Shown here: piece by piece, positions 49,938 to 59,199 of the stretch
How positions within the stretch are numbered: the first letter of the stretch is position 1
Layout: every line of letters starts with the position of its first letter
Assembly (NCBI RefSeq): GCF_965230735.1
Contig: NZ_OZ246016.1
Span: 3,658,001-3,722,000 of the forward strand
Direction: 5' to 3'
From: Motiliproteus sp965230735
Lineage (GTDB): Bacteria > Pseudomonadota > Gammaproteobacteria > Pseudomonadales > Balneatricaceae
DNA length: 64,000 nucleotides
The notes under the pieces: generated by a model
Database searches by the model: none
Told to the model about the DNA's origin: nothing
Seen by the model: the letters and a program-made list of their open reading frames with translations, nothing else
Translations under genes and position numbers: made by a program

Positions 49938-51575
49938 ATGGCTGACAGCAGTCTTCTTCAGCAGTTTCCCGGTTTGATCCAAGGCCTCGGTGGCCTGGGG
50001 CTGTTTCTGCTCGGCATGGTGATCATGACCAGCGGTCTGAAAGCGCTGGCCGGGGAGCGACTGCGCGACTGGTTGATGCGCTCGACCCGCACCCCAACCT
50101 CCGGCGCCCTGGTCGGCGCCTGCTGTACGGCGATCCTCCAATCCTCCAGTGCCACCACCGTCGCTGCGGTCGGCTTTGTCGCCGCCGAGCTGATGAGCTT
50201 CAGCAATGCGCTGGGAATCATCTTCGGCGCCAACCTGGGTACCACCATCACCGGCTGGTTGGTGGCACTGCTGGGTTTCAAGCTCAAACTCAGTACCCTG
50301 GCGTTCCCGTTGATCTTTATCGGCACGATGCTGAAGCTGTTTGGCCGAGGAAGGCTGGCCGAAGGCGGCCTGGCGCTGGCCGGCTTTGCGCTGATCTTTA
50401 TCGGAATCCAGCAACTGCAGCTGGGCATGACCGGACTGCAACAACTGTTCAGCTTCGAACAGCTGCCGGCGGATACCCTGGGCGGCCGGCTGCAACTGGT
50501 CTTGCTGGGGATCGCCTTTACGCTGGTGACCCAATCCTCCAGCGCCGGGGTGGCCACCACCCTGACCGCGATTCACAGTGGTTTTATCGGTTTCGAGCAG
50601 GCCGCCGCCTTGGTGATCGGCATGGATATCGGCACCACCGTCACCGCACTGATGGCAACCCTGGGTGGTTCGGTCGGCAGCCGCCGGACCGGTTACTCCC
50701 ACGTGATCTACAACCTGCTGACCGGCGCCATGGCCTTGCTGCTGATCGGCCCTTTCGTCTGGCTCTGCAGCCAGCTTGATCCCCAACTACTGCAACGGCA
50801 GGCCGAACTATCGCTGGTCGCCTTCCACAGCAGCTTCAACCTGATCGGTGTGCTGCTGGTCCTGCCGTTCAGCCGTCAGTTTGCGGAGCTGCTGGAGCGC
50901 TTGGTCCCCGACCACGCCCCCCGCTACACCGGTAATCTGGACCCGGTTTTGCTGGAACAGCCCGAGCTGGCCCTCAATGCGGTACAACTGAGTATCGATC
51001 GTCAGCTGGCGGCGCTGACCGCTCACACCAATGCATTACTCGGCGATTCAGCCTGTCAGCGGATTGCGCTGGTGCCGTTACAACGAGCGTTGGACGAAAC
51101 CCATCAGTTCACCGACCAGATCCATCTGCAATCCTCCGGCAGTCTGAACTGGGATCGCCTGGTCGCCATGATCCATTCACTGGACCATCTGCAGCGCCTG
51201 CATGAGCGTTGTGAAGAGGAGGAAGATCGGGCCAGTTGCGCCCGTGTCAGTCTCGACCTGGAACCGGTCAGACTGAAGCTGATCGACAGTAATCGCTTGA
51301 TCCTGGAGGCCATTGACCGACGACGCTGGCAGCAGGCCGAGGCCGCCAGTCGCCAGACCCGAACCGAAGTGGAGCGACTCGCCGATCCGCAGCGCGACCG
51401 GATCGCCAACGCCATCGGTCACGGAGAGCTGAACGTCCCCCAGGGTACCGACCAGCTCGAAGCGCTACGCTGGCTAAGACGGGTCAGTCACCACCTGTGC
51501 CGAATCAGTCACCACCAGCAGCAGGCGGCTCTTAGCAGCGGCAGCGCCATATCGACTCTCAAGGAGCGCGGGTAG
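49938..51575 (+). CDS. Na/Pi cotransporter family protein with PhoU-like tail
   Basis: 545 residues. Two inverted Na/Pi-cotransport repeats carry the hallmark QSSSA motifs (AILQSSSATTVAAVGFV and VTQSSSAGVATTLTAIHSG). Further cues are GIIFGANLGTTITGWLVAL and GMDIGTTVTALMATLGGS. The last 200 residues are a soluble helical PhoU-like domain. It exchanges or imports phosphate with sodium; direction and specificity are unknown. The ribosome site is gggag. Convergent with apeB. Confidence 0.92.
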   Translation: MADSSLLQQFPGLIQGLGGLGLFLLGMVIMTSGLKALAGERLRDWLMRSTRTPTSGALVGACCTAILQSSSATTVAAVGFVAAELMSFSNALGIIFGANLGTTITGWLVALLGFKLKLSTLAFPLIFIGTMLKLFGRGRLAEGGLALAGFALIFIGIQQLQLGMTGLQQLFSFEQLPADTLGGRLQLVLLGIAFTLVTQSSSAGVATTLTAIHSGFIGFEQAAALVIGMDIGTTVTALMATLGGSVGSRRTGYSHVIYNLLTGAMALLLIGPFVWLCSQLDPQLLQRQAELSLVAFHSSFNLIGVLLVLPFSRQFAELLERLVPDHAPRYTGNLDPVLLEQPELALNAVQLSIDRQLAALTAHTNALLGDSACQRIALVPLQRALDETHQFTDQIHLQSSGSLNWDRLVAMIHSLDHLQRLHERCEEEEDRASCARVSLDLEPVRLKLIDSNRLILEAIDRRRWQQAEAASRQTRTEVERLADPQRDRIANAIGHGELNVPQGTDQLEALRWLRRVSHHLCRISHHQQQAALSSGSAISTLKERG

Positions 51576-51633
51576 TCATGACCGACGCCGCATTCAAGGT
51601 GGTGAAGCAACTCTCACATCACCGCGGAAGCGC

Positions 51634-52938
51634 TTAACCCCGATAGAATCGCTGTAGCACTCGACACAGGTTATAGGCATCTTCGCTGCCGGCCAGTTCA
51701 CGGATCGAATGCATGCCGAAGGTCGGCACCCCGATATCCAGCGTCGGCACCCCGATCCGGGCTGCGGTCAATGGTCCGATGGTGCTGCCGCATGCCATAT
51801 CGGTCCGGACGGTAAAGGCCTGCACCGGCACCTGCTCCAGCTCGGCCAGGTGCCGGAACAGCGCGCTGGTTTTGGAGTTGGTCGCATAGCGCTGATTGGC
51901 GTTGATCTTGATCACCGGTCCGGCATTCAACAGCGGCCCATGGTTGGCGTCGTGCTTATCGCTGTAGTTGGGGTGGATACCATGGGCGTTATCGGCCGAG
52001 ATCATCACCGAATTGGCCAGCATCCGCTGGCGTGGCTCGATCTCCGGTACCAGACGCGCCAGCAGTTGCTCCAGCATCGGCCCGTCAGCACCCGAATCCG
52101 ACACGCTACCCACCTCTTCGTGATCATTGCACACCAGCAGCATGCCTTGATCCGAATCGTCCTGCTCCAGCGCCCCCAGCATCGCCTGCAGGCCGACAAA
52201 ACAGCTGAGCAGGTTATCGAGCCGAGCCGAGGCGATAAATTGCCGCTGCAGTCCGATCAGCGCCGGCGGATTGGTGTCATAGCAACACAGGTCAAAATCC
52301 AGTACCCGCTCGGCATCCGGGAGCTGTTGGCGAACCTGATCCAGCAACAACTCCCGCAGTTTCGGCTCGCTGTTCTCCGGCGCGATCGCCAGCACCAATG
52401 GCAGATGCAGCTGCGGGTTGACGGTACGTTCCTTGTTGGCCTCCCGGTCCAGATGGATCGCCAGACTCGGCACCACCGCAATCGGATCTTCGAAATCGAC
52501 CAGACAGTGGGCCAGATTGCCTTGGGCATCGATAAAACTGACCCGACCGGCCAGCGACAGATCACGGTCAAACCAGGGATTGAGCAGTGCGCCGCCGTAG
52601 ACTTCGACGCCAAGCTGGAAATAGCCCTGATTGATCCGTTCCGGTTGTGGTTTGACCTTCAGACAGGGACTGTCGGTATGGGCGCCGACCATTCGCAGGC
52701 CGGTTTCCGCCAACGAGGCCTGTTTGGGCAACACCAAGGCGATCACCGACGCATCGGAGCGTACCAGGTAGTAACGACCGCCGGCTTCAAGCTGCCAGGC
52801 CTCCCCCTCGTTCAGACCGACAAACCCCGCCTGTTTAAGGCTTTCGACCAGGTTGGCGGTAGCATGGAACGGTGTCGGTGAACGCTGCAGGTAATCGAGC
52901 AGCGACTGATTAAAGGACTCGGTCTTCATTGCCAGCAT
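51634..52938 (-). CDS. apeB: M18 family aminopeptidase
   Basis: 434 residues. Zinc ligands and catalytic residues lie in MVGAHTDSPCLKVKP, CNDHEEVGSVSDSGADGP, ISADNAHGIHPNYSDKHDA and the C-terminal GVPTFGMHSIRELAG. The start at 52938 is one base after the FKBP stop, with ggag upstream, so translation is coupled. It cleaves N-terminal residues (Asp/Glu or broader) in the cytoplasm. Confidence 0.94.
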   Translation of the reverse strand: MLAMKTESFNQSLLDYLQRSPTPFHATANLVESLKQAGFVGLNEGEAWQLEAGGRYYLVRSDASVIALVLPKQASLAETGLRMVGAHTDSPCLKVKPQPERINQGYFQLGVEVYGGALLNPWFDRDLSLAGRVSFIDAQGNLAHCLVDFEDPIAVVPSLAIHLDREANKERTVNPQLHLPLVLAIAPENSEPKLRELLLDQVRQQLPDAERVLDFDLCCYDTNPPALIGLQRQFIASARLDNLLSCFVGLQAMLGALEQDDSDQGMLLVCNDHEEVGSVSDSGADGPMLEQLLARLVPEIEPRQRMLANSVMISADNAHGIHPNYSDKHDANHGPLLNAGPVIKINANQRYATNSKTSALFRHLAELEQVPVQAFTVRTDMACGSTIGPLTAARIGVPTLDIGVPTFGMHSIRELAGSEDAYNLCRVLQRFYRG

Positions 52939-52939
52939 G

Positions 52940-53458
52940 TTATTCGATCTCCACCAGTTCCAGCTCAAAGATCAGGGTAGATTGGGAGGGAATTTTCGGC
53001 GATGGGCTGCGTTTGCCGTAAGCCAGCCCGGACGGTACATACAGCTCCCAGTGGTCGCCCACTTTCATCAATTGCAGCGCTTCCTGCCAGCCCGGAATCA
53101 GGCCGTTGACCGGAAACGAGGCCGCCTCGCCTCGGGCATAGGAGCTGTCGAATTCACTACCATCGATCAGCGTGCCACGGTAATGGGCCCGAACCCGGTC
53201 CTGCAGCGTCGGTGACGGCCCGGTGCCGCTTTTCAGCACCCGGTACTGCAGTCCGCTATCGGTGCTAATCACCCCGTCCTTGGCGCCGTTCTCAGCCAGA
53301 AATTTCTGCCCCGCCTGAGCATTCGCTTCAGCCTGCTGCTCCAGCGTATCAATTCTCGACAGCAGCTCGTTGTCACATCCGGCCAAAGTCAGCGCTACAC
53401 TAGTAATCAGTAACAGCTTAGTCAGGGTTTTTGTCACAGTTATCACCACCGGCTCCAT
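52940..53458 (-). CDS. FKBP-type peptidyl-prolyl isomerase lipoprotein
   Basis: 172 residues. The signal peptide has lipobox LAGC (LLLITSVALTLAGCDNEL). A short coiled region leads to the FKBP domain: SGLQYRVLKSGTGPSPTLQD, VRAHYRGTLIDGSEFDSSYARGE in two strands, VNGLIPGWQEALQLM and WELYVPSGLAYG. It is FklB/FkpA-like. ATG 53458 is used; GTG 53437 with a weak ggtggtga site is an alternative. An envelope folding factor next to prc fits the theme of the region. Confidence 0.9.
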   Translation of the reverse strand: MEPVVITVTKTLTKLLLITSVALTLAGCDNELLSRIDTLEQQAEANAQAGQKFLAENGAKDGVISTDSGLQYRVLKSGTGPSPTLQDRVRAHYRGTLIDGSEFDSSYARGEAASFPVNGLIPGWQEALQLMKVGDHWELYVPSGLAYGKRSPSPKIPSQSTLIFELELVEIE

Positions 53459-53582
53459 TGCAAAGGGTACAGATGGTATCCTGCTGTTCGGGAACCTGCC
53501 AGCGCTTTGGTCGGTCCTAACCAAAGGAACCTGCGAGTAAGCTTCATCAACCGTCATCGACAACAAACGGTAATCATTGCCC

Positions 53583-55634
53583 ATGCGATCCCTCTGTTCA
53601 TTCTTTACCCCGCTGTTGGCCCTGGTCTGGTTCAGCAGCCCGTTGGTACAAGCCAGCTACTCGGTGCTGGAACCGGATCCCGTTCATCAGGAAACCCTGA
53701 AGAGTCTGGCCAAGACCCTGCGTTTCGGGCACTACAAAAAACGCTATCTGGACGATGAACTCTCGTCCGAGCTGCTCGATCTGCAACTCGAGCGACTCGA
53801 CCCCTCGCGACTGTACTTTCTGCAGTCGGATATTGATGAGTTTGAGCAGTATCGGCATCGCTTCGACGACGCGATCCGTGCCGGTGACAGCGAACCGGCG
53901 TTCACTATCTACAATCGCTACCAGCAGCGTGCGACCGAACGGCTCAACTTTATGCTCGGGCTGATCGAGCAGGGCCTGGATAAACTCGATTTCGAACGTG
54001 ACGAACAGATCGTGACCGAGCGCAGCGAGGCTCCCTGGCCGACCGATCACAAAGAGCAGGATCAGCTTTGGCGCAAACGCCTGAAGAGTCTCGTACTGAA
54101 CCTGAAGCTGTCGGATAAAACTCTGGAGGAAGCCGCAAAGACCCTGAGCCGACGCTATAACAACCAACTTCACCGACTGTCCCAAAGCACCGCCGAAGAC
54201 GCCTTCGGGGTGTTCGCCAATAGCTACGCCGGTCTGTTCGACCCCCACACCCAGTACTTCTCACCGCGACTGACGGAGAACTTCAATATCAATATGCGCC
54301 TGTCGCTCGAAGGCATCGGCGCCGTGCTGCAGATTCAGGATGAGCACACCCGGGTGGTACGCCTGGTACCGGCCGGACCCGCCGACAAGCAGGGTCAGCT
54401 GAAACCGTCGGATCTGATCACCGGTGTCGGTCAGGGTGAGGTCGGCGAGATTGTCGACGTGGTCGGCTGGCGGCTGGACGAAGTGGTCGAGCTGATTCGT
54501 GGCCCCAAGGGTTCCACCGTGCGGCTGCAGGTCAGCACTGCCGAGGATAAAGGCAAGAACCCGAAGATCATCCGTATCGTTCGTAACAAGGTGAAACTGG
54601 AGGAACAGGCGGCGCAGAAAAAACTGCTCGAACTCGAACGTGACGGCCAACCCTACAAGCTGGGTGTGATCAGCATCCCCACCTTCTATATCGATTTCCG
54701 TGCATTGCAGGCCGGCGATCCCGACTATCGCAGTACCACTCGCGACGTTGAGCGTCTACTGGGCGAGCTGATCGACGAAGGCGCCCAGGGGCTGATCATC
54801 GATCTACGCAATAACGGCGGCGGCTCGCTGAAGGAGTCGGTGGAGCTGACCGGATTGTTTATCCCGCAGGGACCGGTGGTTCAAATCAAGGACGCCTGGG
54901 GGCGCATCCGGGTGGAGTCGGACCATAACCCGAAATTCTTCGATATCCCGCTCGCGGTGATGGTCAACCGACTCAGCGCTTCGGCGTCGGAGATCTTTGC
55001 CGGAGCCATCAAGGATTACAACCGCGGTCTGGTTATCGGCAGCCAGACCTACGGCAAGGGCACCGTGCAGGCTCTGTTCCCCCTCAATCACGGGCAACTG
55101 AAGCTGACCCAGCAGATGTTCTATCGGATCTCCGGCACCAGTACCCAGAACAAAGGCGTAACTCCCCATATCAGCCTGCCGGGGCGCTTCGATATCAGCA
55201 AGGTGGGTGAGAGCAGCGAACACGGCGCCCTGGCCTGGGATCAGGTCAAGGCACTGCCCCACAAAAGCAGCCAGGCCCTGTCGCAAAGCCAGCTGGCGGC
55301 AATCGAACAGCGCCATCACCAACGCGCCAATACCGAACCCGACCTGATCGCATTGAAGGAGGAGTTCGACCATCGCCTGCAACGCCAGCGCGACAGCCTA
55401 CCGCTGAATGAACAGGCACTACGCGAGCTGCGTGAGCGTACCGAAGCGGAACAGCTACAGATCGAGAATCGCCGCCGACACGCCAAAAACCTGCCCCAGC
55501 TGGGCTCTCTGGCGGAGCTGCAGGCGGAACAACCGGTCAACGATGAGATCGATCTGGAGCAGGATGCGCTGCTGCGCGAGGGCACCGAGATCCTGATCGA
55601 TCTCCTCAGTATTCAAACCACCGCGATGCACTGA
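53583..55634 (+). CDS. prc: Carboxy-terminal processing protease Prc (Tsp)
   Basis: 683 residues with a signal peptide (MRSLCSFFTPLLALVWFSSP). The N-terminal helical domain, PDZ domain (SLEGIGAVLQIQDEHTRVV, GWRLDEVVELIRGPKGSTV) and S41 catalytic domain are in order. The Ser/Lys dyad is in LSASASEIFAGAI and SQTYGKGTVQALF. A C-terminal DUF3340-type extension is present. It trims periplasmic proteins such as hydrolases. ATG 53583 was chosen over TTG 53577. Confidence 0.95.
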   Translation: MRSLCSFFTPLLALVWFSSPLVQASYSVLEPDPVHQETLKSLAKTLRFGHYKKRYLDDELSSELLDLQLERLDPSRLYFLQSDIDEFEQYRHRFDDAIRAGDSEPAFTIYNRYQQRATERLNFMLGLIEQGLDKLDFERDEQIVTERSEAPWPTDHKEQDQLWRKRLKSLVLNLKLSDKTLEEAAKTLSRRYNNQLHRLSQSTAEDAFGVFANSYAGLFDPHTQYFSPRLTENFNINMRLSLEGIGAVLQIQDEHTRVVRLVPAGPADKQGQLKPSDLITGVGQGEVGEIVDVVGWRLDEVVELIRGPKGSTVRLQVSTAEDKGKNPKIIRIVRNKVKLEEQAAQKKLLELERDGQPYKLGVISIPTFYIDFRALQAGDPDYRSTTRDVERLLGELIDEGAQGLIIDLRNNGGGSLKESVELTGLFIPQGPVVQIKDAWGRIRVESDHNPKFFDIPLAVMVNRLSASASEIFAGAIKDYNRGLVIGSQTYGKGTVQALFPLNHGQLKLTQQMFYRISGTSTQNKGVTPHISLPGRFDISKVGESSEHGALAWDQVKALPHKSSQALSQSQLAAIEQRHHQRANTEPDLIALKEEFDHRLQRQRDSLPLNEQALRELRERTEAEQLQIENRRRHAKNLPQLGSLAELQAEQPVNDEIDLEQDALLREGTEILIDLLSIQTTAMH

Positions 55635-55666
55635 TCCCGAGGATTAATTACGCGGCAGGACCTTCT

Positions 55667-57109
55667 ATGTCACCCAAACAGATCATTATGATCGGCGTCG
55701 CTGTTGTGGTGCTGGCCATCGCCGGTGTCGCCGGCTACTTCATCTCGATCGAAGTCGAGAAAGTGCACAGTGAAAACGTCGAGAGCCTGGCCGACTTCGG
55801 ATCCAAAGTGATTCCGATGTCCTCCGGTCCCGATGGTGCCACCTACGGGCTGGAAGACGGCCAGGTGCAACTGCCGCCCTCAATTCAGGAGAAAAAGCTC
55901 TCGCCCACCGAAAAGGTCATCCTGGCCTTGAGCCGCGACAAGGATGAATTACTGGTGGAGGTGACCAAGCTGGAGCATGAATTGGCACAGCTGAGCGTGC
56001 CCTTGAAGGAGCTGCGCAGCTATCAGGCCGAGAATGAGCGTTTCGCGCCCGAACGCCTGACCGAGGAGCGGATCCGCGCCCAGGGAATTCTACGCGAGTA
56101 CTTCGACACCTCCTCGGATGTCGCCGAGTTCAGCCGTTTTCAGCGCCAGGCGGTCCATCTAGCCAGCGCCAACCTGTTTACCGAGATCGTCCGCACCAAC
56201 GGTCTGATTCTGTTCGAAGAGGTCAAAGACGAGCTGATCAAACTGCTGCCCTCCTACGGTCTCTGCCTCGGTGAAAACCTGCCCTTTGTCACCAATAACC
56301 GCTCCGAAGAGATTCAGATCCTGCAAGCGCTGTCGGATGACGGCACCGACTCGTTGACCGGCAACCTGGGACAGGACTATCAGAGTATCCACCTTCCCTG
56401 CCTGAAAGCCCTGAATCGTCAGGTTGATGCACTGCTGAAGCGCTCCGATCTGGATCCGTCCAAGGTGATTAAGCCGAAGAAAAAAACCGGCGAGCGAATC
56501 GAGCATGTTCAGGCCGAACCGGTCGAAACCCCAATGATAGTCAGCAGTGCTTCGGCCGCTGACGGCTCTCCCACCAACCAACTGATCTCTTCGCTGGAGA
56601 CCGATAAAGCCAAGCTGCTGGCCCGGGTAATCAGCCTGAAAAAGCAGCTCAATGACCAGACCAAAGAGCTTGCTGAACTCGAACAATACCGCCAGGGGAC
56701 CGAGCGCTATGCGCCGTTACCGATCGCCGAAGAGCGAAAACGAGCCCATGAGATACTGACTCAGCTGTTTGATCAGCTACAGGAAAGCGCCCGTTTCAGC
56801 AGTTTTCAGAAACAGGCCATGAGCCTGGCGGCGGCCAATCATTACGCTGACTTCAGCCGGAAGAACCGGTTGATCCTGAACGAACCGACCAAGGATGAGA
56901 TCATCAACAACCTGCTAACCCGCTACGCCTTCTGCTACGCCGACAGCCTGAAGTTTGCGGTAGATAATGCCCTGAGCGAGCGCCAGCTTATCAACGCCCT
57001 GCGTGAACAGGATCCGGAGTACATGTCGCCGGCTTTACAACGCACGGTCACGGAGTTCACCCAACCCTGCGCAACCCAGCTGGACCAGCAACTTCAGGCC
57101 TATCTTTGA
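55667..57109 (+). CDS. Unknown membrane-anchored protein with a tandem-duplicated domain
   Basis: 480 residues with one N-terminal membrane helix (IIMIGVAVVVLAIAGVAGYF), the rest probably periplasmic. Two copies of a 170-residue unit (about 80-255 and 307-478) are visible. RFAPERLTEERIRAQGIL matches RYAPLPIAEERKRAHEIL, FSRFQRQAVHLASANLF matches FSSFQKQAMSLAAANHY, and SYGLCLGENLPF matches RYAFCYADSLKF. Each unit opens with a predicted coiled coil and keeps a Cys pair (200/245 and 423/467), suggesting one disulfide per repeat. I recognise no family. It lies 32 bases after prc and may be co-transcribed with it. Confidence 0.8.
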   Translation: MSPKQIIMIGVAVVVLAIAGVAGYFISIEVEKVHSENVESLADFGSKVIPMSSGPDGATYGLEDGQVQLPPSIQEKKLSPTEKVILALSRDKDELLVEVTKLEHELAQLSVPLKELRSYQAENERFAPERLTEERIRAQGILREYFDTSSDVAEFSRFQRQAVHLASANLFTEIVRTNGLILFEEVKDELIKLLPSYGLCLGENLPFVTNNRSEEIQILQALSDDGTDSLTGNLGQDYQSIHLPCLKALNRQVDALLKRSDLDPSKVIKPKKKTGERIEHVQAEPVETPMIVSSASAADGSPTNQLISSLETDKAKLLARVISLKKQLNDQTKELAELEQYRQGTERYAPLPIAEERKRAHEILTQLFDQLQESARFSSFQKQAMSLAAANHYADFSRKNRLILNEPTKDEIINNLLTRYAFCYADSLKFAVDNALSERQLINALREQDPEYMSPALQRTVTEFTQPCATQLDQQLQAYL

Positions 57110-57115
57110 GTCACG

Positions 57116-57137
57116 CCGCCGCCCCGGCGGCGGTTTT
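57116..57137 (+). terminator. Intrinsic terminator before rpsA
   Basis: CCGCCGCC/GGCGGCGG forms a GC-only stem followed by TTTT, 6 bases after the stop of the duplicated envelope protein. It separates that transcript from rpsA. Confidence 0.85.
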
Positions 57138-57183
57138 CGATGAATTTCTCACCACTTTCGGTGCACAGCGATCAGTTCTCCTG

Positions 57184-57347
57184 TATAATTTCGCATCTTT
57201 TTATCTTTTGCGTGCTGTCAACCGTCAGCGGGGCACGACCAAAGATACTATTGAACTGACCTGTATCGCTGACAATACAGGCTTACTGTGGAGTCTGACT
57301 TGGGTACCCGGAACGGGGCCACAGGTTGCTCCCGTATAGGACTAAAA
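57184..57347 (+). promoter_or_regulatory. rpsA promoter -10 and structured leader
   Basis: TATAAT at 57184-57189 is a perfect -10; no clear -35 is seen. The resulting leader of about 150 bases contains the hairpin CCTGTAT/ATACAGG (57260-57281) and a GGGTACCC palindrome near 57303. It ends in tagg before the ATG. E. coli S1 represses its own mRNA through leader hairpins, so a similar role is plausible but inferred. Confidence 0.5.
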
Positions 57348-59030
57348 ATGAGCGAAAGCTTTGCTGAACTGTTTGAGGAGTCGATCAAAGAGATCGATAT
57401 GAAGCCAGGTTCACTGGTAACCGGTACCGTTATCGACATCGACGACGACTGGGTTACTGTTAACGCCGGCCTGAAGTCCGAAGCAGTTATCCCCCGTGCA
57501 CAATTCGTCAGCGCCTCCGCCGAACTGGAGATTGAAGTTGGTGACGAAGTGACCGTAGCTCTGGAAGCTGTTGAAGACGGCTTCGGTGAGACCAAACTGT
57601 CCCGCGAGAAAGCCAAGCGTGCCGAAACCTGGCAGAAGCTGCAGAAGGCCTTCGACGCAGAAGAGACTGTTACCGGTGTCATCAATGGCAAGGTCAAGGG
57701 TGGCTTCACTGTTGCGATCAACAACATTCAGGGCTTCCTGCCTGGCTCTCTGGTTGACGTGCGTCCGGTACGCGACGTAGACCACCTCGAAGGTAAAGAG
57801 CTGGAGTTCAAGCTGATCAAGCTGGATCCCAAGCGCAACAACATCGTTGTTTCCCGTCGTGCCGTTCTGCAAGAAGCCAACAGCGCTCAGCGTGAAGAGC
57901 TGCTGGCCACCATCCAGGAAGGCATGGAAGTTAAAGGCTTCGTTAAGAACCTGACCAACTACGGTGCATTCGTAGATCTGGGCGGTGTTGACGGCCTGCT
58001 GCACATCACCGACATGGCTTGGAAGCGTATCTCTCACCCGAGCGACATGCTGACTCCGGGCGACGAGATCACCGTTAAGGTCATCAAGTTCGACAAGGAA
58101 ACCGGTCGTCTGTCTCTGGGTCTGAAGCAACTGCAGGAAGATCCGTGGGCCGACATCAAGCAGCGCTACCCGTCCAACACCAAGGTTGCTGCTCGCGTTA
58201 CCAACCTGACCGACTACGGCTGCTTCGCGTCTCTGGAAGATGGCGTTGAAGGTCTGGTACACGTTTCCGAAATGTCTTGGACCAACAAGAACATCCACCC
58301 GTCCAAAGTTGTTCAGGTCGGTGATGAGATCGAAGTTATGGTTCTGGACGTCGACGAAGAGCGTCGTCGTATCTCCCTGGGCATCAAGCAGTGCACCGGC
58401 AACCCGTGGGTTAGCTTCTCTGAGAAGTTCTCCACTGGCGACAAAGTTTCCGGCACCATCAAGACCATCACCGATTTCGGTATCTTCGTTGGTCTGGAAG
58501 GCGATCTGGACGGCCTGGTACACATGTCCGACATCTCCTGGGAAGCCGACAACGAAGCTGCACTGCGCAACTTCAAGAAAGGCGAGCAGGTTGAAGCGGT
58601 TATCCTGTCCATCGATGCCGAGAAAGAGCGCATCTCCCTGGGCATCAAGCAGCTCGACGGCGACCCCTTCAGCGACTACGTTGCTGCCAACAACAAGGGT
58701 TCCATCGTCACTGGTACCGTCAAGTCTGTTGACGCCAAAGCCGCTCAGATCGAGCTGGCCGAGAGCGTTGAAGGCTTCATGAAGGTTTCTGAAATCAGCG
58801 TAGACCGCGTCGAAGACGCCCGTGACGCGCTGAAAGAAGGCCAGCAGGTTGAAGCCAAGATCATCAACGTTGATCGTAAGAACCGTTCGATCAGCCTGTC
58901 GATCAAGGCCAAAGACGCTGCCGACGAGAAGGAAGCGATCCAGCAGCTGAACCAGCAGCAAGCTGCCGAAGTATCCGGCCCGACCACCATCGGTGACCTG
59001 ATCAAGCAGCAGATGGAGAACAAAGGCTAA
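57348..59030 (+). CDS. rpsA: 30S ribosomal protein S1
   Basis: 560 residues with six S1 OB-fold repeats. The first two are ribosome-binding, and later ones are canonical: GFVKNLTNYGAFVDLGGVDG, ARVTNLTDYGCFASLEDG, GTIKTITDFGIFVGLEGD. It unwinds and docks mRNA on the 30S subunit. Codon choice is visibly narrower than in neighbours, as in highly expressed genes. The usual cmk upstream and ihfB downstream are absent. It has its own promoter and terminator. Confidence 0.98.
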   Translation: MSESFAELFEESIKEIDMKPGSLVTGTVIDIDDDWVTVNAGLKSEAVIPRAQFVSASAELEIEVGDEVTVALEAVEDGFGETKLSREKAKRAETWQKLQKAFDAEETVTGVINGKVKGGFTVAINNIQGFLPGSLVDVRPVRDVDHLEGKELEFKLIKLDPKRNNIVVSRRAVLQEANSAQREELLATIQEGMEVKGFVKNLTNYGAFVDLGGVDGLLHITDMAWKRISHPSDMLTPGDEITVKVIKFDKETGRLSLGLKQLQEDPWADIKQRYPSNTKVAARVTNLTDYGCFASLEDGVEGLVHVSEMSWTNKNIHPSKVVQVGDEIEVMVLDVDEERRRISLGIKQCTGNPWVSFSEKFSTGDKVSGTIKTITDFGIFVGLEGDLDGLVHMSDISWEADNEAALRNFKKGEQVEAVILSIDAEKERISLGIKQLDGDPFSDYVAANNKGSIVTGTVKSVDAKAAQIELAESVEGFMKVSEISVDRVEDARDALKEGQQVEAKIINVDRKNRSISLSIKAKDAADEKEAIQQLNQQQAAEVSGPTTIGDLIKQQMENKG

Positions 59031-59068
59031 GCCTTTGATCCATACGCAAAGCTGAAAAACCAGCTGAC

Positions 59069-59098
59069 AAAAAGGAGCACCTCGGTGCTCCTTTTTTT
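59069..59098 (+). terminator. Strong intrinsic terminator after rpsA
   Basis: AAAAAGGAGCAC-ctcg-GTGCTCCTTTTTTT, a clean stem-loop with a 7-T run, 39 bases after the rpsA stop. Confidence 0.95.
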
Positions 59099-59199
59099 GT
59101 GCATCCCCGACAACCCCGTCTACAATTTTCTAGATCTTAGCTAAACGAGGTAGCCATGACGGCATAGCATCCACTTCCCCTCATCAAGAGGAAAAACCC

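Noticed and set aside
57106..57339. 77-residue frame between the duplicated protein and rpsA
   Set aside because: It spans the terminator, the rpsA promoter and leader and shows no ribosome site or protein-like composition.
57411..58961. 516-residue minus-strand open frame
   Set aside because: Antisense to rpsA. Its length comes from the narrow codon use of that highly expressed gene, and its repeats mirror the S1 domains.
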